In this document: one piece after another, positions 1 to 4,646 of the stretch
Layout: every line of letters begins with the position of its first letter
How positions within the stretch are numbered: position 1 is the first letter of the stretch
From: Phycisphaerae bacterium
GTDB lineage: Bacteria > Planctomycetota > Phycisphaerae > Phycisphaerales > SM1A02
Direction of reading: 5' to 3'
Assembly: GCA_030432455.1 (NCBI GenBank)
Contig: JAUIHC010000239.1
Span: 1 to 5,298, forward strand
DNA: 5,298 nt
The notes under the pieces: model-generated
Told to the model about the DNA's origin: nothing
Database searches by the model: none
The model's input: the letters and a program-made list of their open reading frames with translations, nothing else
Made by a program: the position numbers and the translations under genes

Positions 1-335
1 GACTCGACGCGCCGTCCGGACCGACGCATCGACTCGATGGTCGGACGATCGAGCGTCGCCTCGGCCAGCGCCGTCGCGATGGTCCGCTGCAGAAGTCGCT
101 CCGCGCGGTCGCCGGTCGCACCGACCACCGGATCCGCTTCGCACGCCTGCGCCGCCCGAACGGGTGGAGCCGAGCCGTCGGCATCGGGGGCGAACCGCCC
201 CTCGATCGCGGGCGCCCCGTCGATGGCCACGCCCCCGGCGAGCATCGCGTCGAGGATCGCGTGCCGCCCCTCCCCCAGCGAACAGCAGGTCCCGGCTCCG
301 GTGATCGCGATCGTCGGAAGGGTCGGGCGGGTCAC
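1..335 (-). CDS. Beta-ketoacyl-ACP synthase, N-terminal part (cut by the window edge)
   Basis: The first 111 codons of a ketosynthase are present. The opening PTIAITGAGTCCSLGEG (residues 6-22) matches the start of FabF/FabB-like enzymes (VVITGxGxVSPLG), and AILDAMLAGGVAI follows as in the LWxALLxGxSGI stretch. GDRAERLLQRTIATALAEA (about 81-99) corresponds to the DRxxQxAxxAAxxAL helix. The catalytic Cys and the two His residues lie beyond position 1, so it cannot be said whether this is an active condensing enzyme or a chain-length-factor-like partner. It is also possible that the protein is one of the short forms consisting only of the KS N-terminal domain. The GTG at 335 forms a GTGA overlap with the dehydratase stop and has GGAG 8 bases upstream. 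Immediately after an ACP and a dehydratase, it completes a small fatty-acid/polyene elongation set. Confidence 0.86.
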   Translation of the reverse strand, partial: MTRPTLPTIAITGAGTCCSLGEGRHAILDAMLAGGVAIDGAPAIEGRFAPDADGSAPPVRAAQACEADPVVGATGDRAERLLQRTIATALAEATLDRPTIESMRRSGRRVE

Positions 336-781
336 GGCGCGGACTCCGGCGGAGCGAGACTGACCGCGATCGCCCCGAGCGCGACGAGCGTGCCATCGAC
401 CTGCGCGGTGAAGTCGAAGCGGTGGATGGTGCCCATGATCCGATCGAGCACGACCTCCAGCTCGATCGACGCCGGCGGCTCGACGGGCCGCTTGAAACGG
501 GCCTCGCTCAGCACGAGCATCCCCGCGCCGCTCCCGGCCTCGCCCCGAAGGGTCGCGGCGTGATGGGCGACCGCCCCGCCGAGCTGCGCCGCCGCCTCGG
601 TGATCAGCACCCCCGGCACCAGCGGTCGGCCGGGAAAGTGGCCCCGCAGGAAGTCCTCGTCGCCGCGGACCCGCCAGACGCCGCGACCGCGATCCTCCGC
701 GATCTCCTCGATCGCATCGAGGAAGCGGAACGGGGCGCGGTGCGGCAGTCCGTCGAGCGCGAGGGCGGCGGGATCGGACAT
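332..781 (-). CDS. FabZ-like 3-hydroxyacyl-ACP dehydratase
   Basis: This 149-residue single hotdog-fold protein is the normal length of FabZ (about 145-155). It removes water from 3-hydroxyacyl-ACP to give trans-2-enoyl-ACP. LPHRAPFRFLD (12-22) matches the FabZ opening LPHRYPF. The catalytic segment is GHFPGRPLVPGVLITEAAAQ (47-66), carrying the catalytic His48 and Glu62. ARFKRPVEPP, later in the chain, matches the FabZ strand VKFRRPV.PGD. The ATG at 781 is 4 bases after the ACP stop and has GGGGAG 7 bases upstream. An in-frame start at 829 would add 16 Arg/Ser-rich residues inside the ACP gene and is rejected. The TGA overlaps the GTG of the ketosynthase. In polyene-type clusters such dehydratases create the conjugated double bonds. 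Whether this one does so, or is an ordinary fatty acid enzyme, depends on missing partners. Confidence 0.94.
   Translation of the reverse strand: MSDPAALALDGLPHRAPFRFLDAIEEIAEDRGRGVWRVRGDEDFLRGHFPGRPLVPGVLITEAAAQLGGAVAHHAATLRGEAGSGAGMLVLSEARFKRPVEPPASIELEVVLDRIMGTIHRFDFTAQVDGTLVALGAIAVSLAPPESAP
344..347 (-). promoter_or_regulatory. Ribosome binding site for the ketosynthase gene
   Basis: GGAG on the minus strand, 8 bases before the GTG at 335, within the 3' end of the dehydratase gene. It supports the GTGA-overlap start. Confidence 0.5.
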
Positions 782-785
782 CCGG

Positions 786-1049
786 TCACTCCCCGTCGCG
801 GAGGCCGTCCACGAACGCGACGAACGCACCGACCGTGCCCATCGTGTCGCGGCCGAGTCGGTCGTTGGGAATCTTGAGGCCGAGCCGCTTCTCGGTGCCG
901 GTCACGACCATCAGCAGGTCGAGCGAATCGAGACCGAGCTCGTCGCCGACCAGCGGCGTGTCCGGGGTCAGCTCGACCGCGCCGAGCTTGAGATCGGTGC
1001 GAAGCACGTCGCAGACGACGTCGAAGAGCTCGGTGGAACGATCGGACAT
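786..1049 (-). CDS. Acyl carrier protein
   Basis: This acidic 87-residue protein has the size and helical pattern of type II acyl carrier proteins. LGLDSLDLLMVV (38-49) contains the DSL signature, with Ser42 as the site for the 4'-phosphopantetheine arm. The following EKRLGLKIPNDRL (53-65) is the recognition helix and loop, and GTVGAFVAFVDGL (71-83) is the last helix. It carries the growing acyl chain between the ketosynthase, dehydratase and acyltransferases. With its own dehydratase and ketosynthase next to it, this looks like a pathway-specific ACP rather than the housekeeping AcpP, which normally sits beside fabG/fabF. The ATG at 1049 lies 48 bases after the permease stop, the only sizeable spacer in the operon. 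The bases just upstream read TTCTCCTCC and contain no Shine-Dalgarno, so initiation may be leader-independent. The stop is 4 bases before the dehydratase start. Confidence 0.94.
   Translation of the reverse strand: MSDRSTELFDVVCDVLRTDLKLGAVELTPDTPLVGDELGLDSLDLLMVVTGTEKRLGLKIPNDRLGRDTMGTVGAFVAFVDGLRDGE
789..794 (-). promoter_or_regulatory. Ribosome binding site for the dehydratase gene
   Basis: GGGGAG on the minus strand, 7 bases before the ATG at 781. It overlaps the end of the ACP gene and picks the short start over the in-frame codon at 829. Confidence 0.6.
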
Positions 1050-1097
1050 GGAGGAGAACGATCCCGGGGGGTGGACGAAGGCGTCAGGAACGGGCGA

Positions 1098-2372
1098 TCA
1101 CCGCCAGCGGGCGACGAGGATCCGCGCCCCGACGAGACACACGACGGTGGTCGCCGCGACGAGCCCGAGGGCGGGCGCGATCCGACCGAGCATCGCCGCG
1201 GTCGTGTCCGTCGGAGTCGTGTACCAGAGTACCTGTTGCATGGCGGTGATGGCCCGGGCGTTGAAGGCCCAGTCGCCGACCGCCTGCAGGGACGGCGGCA
1301 TCATGAAGCTCGGAATCATGCTCCCGCCGACCGCGCTCAGGATCAGCACCGCGATCGTGCCGATCGTCGTCTGCTGACGGCGGGTCCGGGCGAGGCCGGT
1401 GATGAGCAACCCGAGTCCGGCGGCCGCCGCGGCGACCGCGGGGACGAGAATCGCGAGCGAGACCAGTTGCCGCACGGAGAAGAACCGCACCCCGAAGACC
1501 GCCGAGGCCCAGGCGAGCATGACCGCGATCTGGACCGTGCCCACCAGCACCGCGAAGAGGAACCGGTTGAGGATGACCGACCAGGGGCCGATCCCCGACG
1601 CCCGAAGCCGGTCGAGGATCCCTCGCTCATGCTCCTCGAGCAGCCAGCCGGTCGTCGAGAGGGCGCTGAAGAGCATGAACATCACGCCGATCGCCGCGGT
1701 GTAGTAGGTGACCAGCGACGGTGCCCCCTGACCGATGTCCACCGGCGCCGACTCGACCGGGATCCGTCCCGACGCCGCGACCTGACCGGCCATGGCCGCC
1801 GCCGAGCCGCCGGTCGCGTCCGACGCCGACTCGAGGGCCCCGAGCATGGCCCGCTGCCGATCGGTGAGCGGTCCGGTGGCGAGCTCCAGCACGCGGATCT
1901 GCCGCCCGAGCAGCTCCACCGAGAGCCCCGTCCACGCGGCCCCGGAGAGGACGCCCTGGGCGAACTCCGGGGCGATCGGATTCGCCGGATCGAACCGGAC
2001 CACCAGCGGCGGGATCGCCGACGCGGGATCGCCGAGGGAGCCACCGAGTCCGGCGGGAATCACGACCCCCGCCGGGAACGCCCCGGAGGCGATCTGCGCC
2101 ACCAGCACATCGGGATCGTCGGCATCGAGCACCTCGAGCGCGATGCGGTCGCTCCCCGCCCGGGCGGCGGCGACGAGTCGGGCGCTCGCCTCGGTTCGAT
2201 CGAGATCGAGCACCGCGATCCGCACGCGATTCTCGCCGTGCCGGCCGAAGCCCTGGAACACCGTCGCGAAGATCGACAGGAAGACGATCGGCACCGCCGC
2301 GTAGAGGGCGAGCCCCAACCGATCGCGGCGCAGGGTGAGCCACGCCATCCGCAGCAGGGCGAGCCGCCTCAT
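1098..2372 (-). CDS. ABC-2 type transporter permease
   Basis: This 424-residue integral membrane protein has the layout of the YhhJ/YbhR/DrrB-like ABC-2 permeases. One N-terminal helix lies at about 20-40. A large extracytoplasmic domain follows at about 45-218. Five helices lie near 221-243, 268-293, 301-327, 335-358 and 397-420. Between helices 2 and 3 sits the cytoplasmic coupling segment EEHERGILDRLRASGIGPWS (246-265), matching the family's E-x-E-R-G-T-L-E-x-L-x-x-S-P pattern. The stretch GGSMIPSFMMPPSLQAVGDW (349-368) matches the usual motif before the last helix. Such permeases export lipids, drugs or polymers with a separate ATPase subunit, which is not in this window. The ATG at 2372 overlaps the previous TGA (ATGA) and has GGAG 6 bases upstream. 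The frame is open for 80 more codons upstream but these read as non-protein Arg-rich sequence. Export of the lipid made by the cluster is inferred from context. Confidence 0.9.
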   Translation of the reverse strand: MRRLALLRMAWLTLRRDRLGLALYAAVPIVFLSIFATVFQGFGRHGENRVRIAVLDLDRTEASARLVAAARAGSDRIALEVLDADDPDVLVAQIASGAFPAGVVIPAGLGGSLGDPASAIPPLVVRFDPANPIAPEFAQGVLSGAAWTGLSVELLGRQIRVLELATGPLTDRQRAMLGALESASDATGGSAAAMAGQVAASGRIPVESAPVDIGQGAPSLVTYYTAAIGVMFMLFSALSTTGWLLEEHERGILDRLRASGIGPWSVILNRFLFAVLVGTVQIAVMLAWASAVFGVRFFSVRQLVSLAILVPAVAAAAAGLGLLITGLARTRRQQTTIGTIAVLILSAVGGSMIPSFMMPPSLQAVGDWAFNARAITAMQQVLWYTTPTDTTAAMLGRIAPALGLVAATTVVCLVGARILVARWR

Positions 2373-3325
2373 GCCGCGCTCCGATCGTCGCGACCGCCGG
2401 CCGATCGCCAGACGGGATGCACATTCAGCCACTGCGTCGGGTGCGCCGCGATCATCGACTCGACCAGCGACGCCCAGCGTCGAACCGCCGGATGCCCGGA
2501 GGGATCCCGGCGGAGATCGCCCTCGGCGAGATCGAGCGGCGCGGTCATCCGCATCGCCAACGAGCCGTCCTCGAGCCGCCAGTTGAAGACCGGCACCACC
2601 AGCGCCTCGCACGACTCGGCAAGCTTGAACGGCCCGATCGGCAGTTCCATCCGATGCCCGAACACCTCGATCGGCGTGCCGACCTGCCCCGGCTGCACCC
2701 GATCGCCGAGCAGCGCCACCGCCTCGCCGCGACCGAGCGCGTCGCGCAGATCGGCCCAGGCGCCGAGGCCCGAGTCCACCGCGTGCTCGACGACGCCCAG
2801 TCGTCGTCGGGCCCGACGACGATATCCCTCGAGGGTGGCGATCGGGTCGCGGTGGTAGAGCACGTGGATCGGCACATGGCGACTGATGTACGCCGCCGCG
2901 GGCTCGAACTCGCCCATGTGCATCGAGAGCAGCACGATCCCCCGATCGCCGCGGTGCCCGAAGAGATCACGGAACTCCGCAAGCCCCTCGACCATCGAGA
3001 TCCGGTCGAGCAGTCGATCGACCGGCGTGGTGGCGGCCACCACCAGTCCTTCCATGTATCGCTGCATGTGATCGAGCACGCCTCGGCCGTAGTCGTCGAT
3101 CTCCGGCGCCGACGCCGCGGGACCGAGGATGATGCGGCCATTCTCGCGCAGCGTCTCTCGCCACGCCGCGGCGCGGTTCCAGGTCGCGGCGACCAGTCGC
3201 GGGCGGAGTCGATGCATGGCAGACGGCGCGAGGTGATAGCCACGCAGCAGCGTGGCGACCGAGAGTCGCTCTCCGATCCCGACCCGGCGTCCGGCCGGAC
3301 GCGTCGATCGCGGGTCGCCGCTCAC
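2369..3325 (-). CDS. LpxL/HtrB-family lysophospholipid/lipid A acyltransferase homologue
   Basis: This 318-residue protein is close to the roughly 300 residues of LpxL/LpxM enzymes, which transfer acyl chains from acyl-ACP to lipid A or related acceptors on the inner membrane. The catalytic HX4E signature is in SMHMGEFE (His136, Glu141). A conserved LLGDR (206-210) matches the second motif of the family. IEVFGHRMELPIGPFKLA (219-236) corresponds to the region where these enzymes read F(G)...P.GP..LA. The C-terminal HPTQWLNVHPVW (295-306) matches the usual PEQW-xx-H ending. No strong N-terminal membrane helix is evident; the N-terminus is basic. The GTG at 3325 is chosen because it gives a GTGA overlap with the previous stop and has GGAG 8 bases upstream. 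The frame stays open far upstream only because the DNA is GC-rich. The stop overlaps the permease ATG (ATGA). Beside a dedicated ACP, it most likely transfers the cluster's own acyl chain. That is inference. Confidence 0.9.
   Translation of the reverse strand: MSGDPRSTRPAGRRVGIGERLSVATLLRGYHLAPSAMHRLRPRLVAATWNRAAAWRETLRENGRIILGPAASAPEIDDYGRGVLDHMQRYMEGLVVAATTPVDRLLDRISMVEGLAEFRDLFGHRGDRGIVLLSMHMGEFEPAAAYISRHVPIHVLYHRDPIATLEGYRRRARRRLGVVEHAVDSGLGAWADLRDALGRGEAVALLGDRVQPGQVGTPIEVFGHRMELPIGPFKLAESCEALVVPVFNWRLEDGSLAMRMTAPLDLAEGDLRRDPSGHPAVRRWASLVESMIAAHPTQWLNVHPVWRSAGGRDDRSAA
2379..2382 (-). promoter_or_regulatory. Ribosome binding site for the ABC-2 permease gene
   Basis: GGAG on the minus strand, 6 bases before the ATG at 2372, inside the last codons of the acyltransferase gene. 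It supports the ATGA-overlap start over longer alternatives. Confidence 0.55.
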
Positions 3326-4080
3326 CCCACCGACTCCATGGCGTCCGACTCGATCCTCGCCGGATCCACGCTGGAGGCCGCTCCCGGCCCGAGCGCCTCG
3401 ACCGCGGCCCGAAGCCGACGGGTGAAGTCGCCGATCGACTCGTCGGCCCCGATCCGCAGCGGCTCGCCCGCCCGCATTCGGATGGTTCCCGGCTTCGGCC
3501 ACCGCACGCCGGGTGGCAGCACCCGCTGGGTGCCGTCGATGTGCACCGGCACCACCGGCAGCCCGTGACGGCGGGCGAGTTCGGCGGCGCCGTGCCGGAA
3601 CCGTCCCATGCGACCGCTTCGCGACCGTGTGGCCTCGGGGAAGATGACCAGACTCCAGCCCGCCGCGAGCATCGCGTCGATGCGATCGATGTGCGAGTAC
3701 TCGCCGCCCTCGCGGTCGATGAGCAGGACGTTCATCGACCCGCGGATGAAGGCGATCACCGTCCGCCGGAAGATCCGCTCGTACCAGGGCTGGCCGGATC
3801 TGGCCGCGAAGTAGTCGAGTCCACCGACGGTCGCGGTGCGGCGACGACGCGTCCCCGAGAGCGCCATGAACACGACCGGCGTGTCGACCAGACTGTGATG
3901 GTTCGCGACCACGATCGACGGGGTGGTCGCGTTCACCAGGTCGAATCGGTCGGTCTCGATCGGGACCCGGCAGACGATCTGCCCCGCGTCGTGCAGGAAC
4001 CGCAGGAGCGACCCCGAGATCATCCTCGTCGCCCACGGCGCCGGCACTCCGAAACCCGCGGCATCGCTCGGCGGATTCAC
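3322..4080 (-). CDS. PlsC-type 1-acyl-sn-glycerol-3-phosphate acyltransferase homologue
   Basis: This 252-residue protein has the usual length for PlsC (about 240-260). Family members move an acyl group from acyl-ACP or acyl-CoA to a lysophospholipid at the inner membrane. Block I is NHHSLVD (60-66), giving the catalytic HX4D pair His61/Asp66. The acceptor-binding block III is FPEATRS (147-153), with Ala in place of the common Gly of FPEGTRS. It is followed by GRFRHGAAELA (159-169). Block IV is VPVHIDGT (177-184). A weakly hydrophobic N-terminal stretch (about 20-38) may anchor it. The GTG at 4080 forms a GTGA overlap with the previous stop and has GGGAG 5 bases upstream. The first in-frame ATG (Met20, at 4023) is the less likely start. 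The stop overlaps the following acyltransferase gene, suggesting coupled synthesis of the two enzymes. Housekeeping phosphatidic acid synthesis is the alternative, but the operon context favours a dedicated role. Confidence 0.9.
   Translation of the reverse strand: MNPPSDAAGFGVPAPWATRMISGSLLRFLHDAGQIVCRVPIETDRFDLVNATTPSIVVANHHSLVDTPVVFMALSGTRRRRTATVGGLDYFAARSGQPWYERIFRRTVIAFIRGSMNVLLIDREGGEYSHIDRIDAMLAAGWSLVIFPEATRSRSGRMGRFRHGAAELARRHGLPVVPVHIDGTQRVLPPGVRWPKPGTIRMRAGEPLRIGADESIGDFTRRLRAAVEALGPGAASSVDPARIESDAMESVG
3334..3337 (-). promoter_or_regulatory. Ribosome binding site for the LpxL/HtrB-like gene
   Basis: GGAG on the minus strand, 8 bases before the GTG at 3325, inside the last codons of the PlsC-type gene. 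It decides the start in a reading frame that is otherwise open for another 700 bases. Confidence 0.55.
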
Positions 4081-4646
4081 GAGGACTCCCGCGCCGCCGC
4101 CTCGCGTCGGGCTCGACGGATCGAGCCGCGATCGAGGCTGGTGCCGATCGCGAACCGGATCACGGTCTCCGGGTCCTGCACCTCCACGACCGCCGAGCGG
4201 AAGGACGGCTTGCCGAAGAGCACCGAGAGATCGTTGGAGAAGCCCCAGGGCTCGACCGGGATTCCGAATCCGTTCCGCGTGAGCGTCTCGTCCCGTGCGA
4301 TGTCCACGAACGCCGAGACCGCGGTCGGGGCGGCGGGGACCTCCTCGAAGATCACCGTGGTCACCGGAGGGGTCACCGGCACGCTGCGACCGACGAGCCA
4401 GCCGTCCTTCTCGAGCCAGCCCTCGCGGTCCTGGAAGAGCGCGACGTAGCAGACCTCGTCGGACCACTCCGCGGTCTCCAGTTCGACGATCACCCGCATC
4501 GGCGCCCGATCCGACACCGCGCCGGGATCCGCGTCGGCGGAGGTCGGCGTGGCCGACGGCGACGACGCGCACCCTCCCGCCAGCATCGTCAGCACCCCGA
4601 CCCCGAGGGTCGTGATCTCACGCGGATTCGGCAGGTCGCGTCGCAC
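4077..4646 (-). CDS. DUF2141-family predicted envelope lipoprotein
   Basis: This 189-residue protein has an N-terminal signal peptide: RR at 2-3, a hydrophobic stretch at about 11-24, then LAGGC with Cys26 as the likely lipidated residue. The lipobox is imperfect, with Ala at -3. A low-complexity Ser/Ala/Pro/Asp linker runs to about residue 48. The rest matches what I recall of DUF2141: a YVALFQDREGWL strand, then VSAFVDIARDETLTRNGFG where the family usually has a hDxNxNG-like segment, then the GIPVEPWGFSND and FGKPSF motifs typical of the family. The biochemical role of DUF2141 is not established. The GTG start at 4646 is chosen because GGAGAG lies 4 bases upstream and the Arg-rich n-region follows. 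It overlaps the methyltransferase 3' end by 29 bases, and its own TGA overlaps the next GTG. Export and lipidation are inferred. A role in handling or placing an envelope lipid is suggested only by context. Confidence 0.85.
   Translation of the reverse strand: MRRDLPNPREITTLGVGVLTMLAGGCASSPSATPTSADADPGAVSDRAPMRVIVELETAEWSDEVCYVALFQDREGWLEKDGWLVGRSVPVTPPVTTVIFEEVPAAPTAVSAFVDIARDETLTRNGFGIPVEPWGFSNDLSVLFGKPSFRSAVVEVQDPETVIRFAIGTSLDRGSIRRARREAAARESS
4086..4090 (-). promoter_or_regulatory. Ribosome binding site for the PlsC-type gene
   Basis: GGGAG on the minus strand, 5 bases before the GTG at 4080. It supports the start that overlaps the DUF2141 stop over the inferred ATG inside the protein. 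Confidence 0.55.

Noticed and set aside
366..373. HIP1-type octamer GCGATCGC
   Set aside because: Isolated copies are expected given the general excess of GATC and CG-rich flanks. They do not dominate the GATC sites, so this is not evidence for a cyanobacterium.
1050..1097. Possible promoter or terminator in the permease-ACP spacer
   Set aside because: No -10/-35-like AT-rich boxes and no stem-loop with a T-run were found in these 48 bases.
1627..2424. A 265-codon minus-strand frame overlapping the permease
   Set aside because: It is a frame-shifted image of the permease with no hydrophobic helices. The permease frame carries the clear ABC-2 pattern.
2373..2612. Eighty-codon N-terminal extension of the ABC-2 permease
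   Set aside because: It falls within the previous acyltransferase gene and reads as Arg/Gly-rich non-protein sequence. ATG at 2372 starts right before the first helix and has a GGAG site.
600..2858. A 752-codon open frame on the plus strand
   Set aside because: It lies opposite four well-supported genes. Its translation is dominated by Arg, Glu, Asp, His and Gly with no domain pattern, which is typical of the antisense frame in GC-rich genes where stops are rare.
3326..4036. Upstream extension of the LpxL/HtrB-like gene to an N-terminal region of about 237 residues
   Set aside because: The extension lies within the PlsC-type gene, is Arg-rich and lacks domain features. GTG at 3325 with its GGAG site and GTGA overlap gives the expected family length.
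2417..4449. Two further long plus-strand frames (2417-3568 and 3541-4449)
   Set aside because: Both are Arg/His/Pro-rich antisense images of the acyltransferase and DUF2141 genes, with no recognisable motif.
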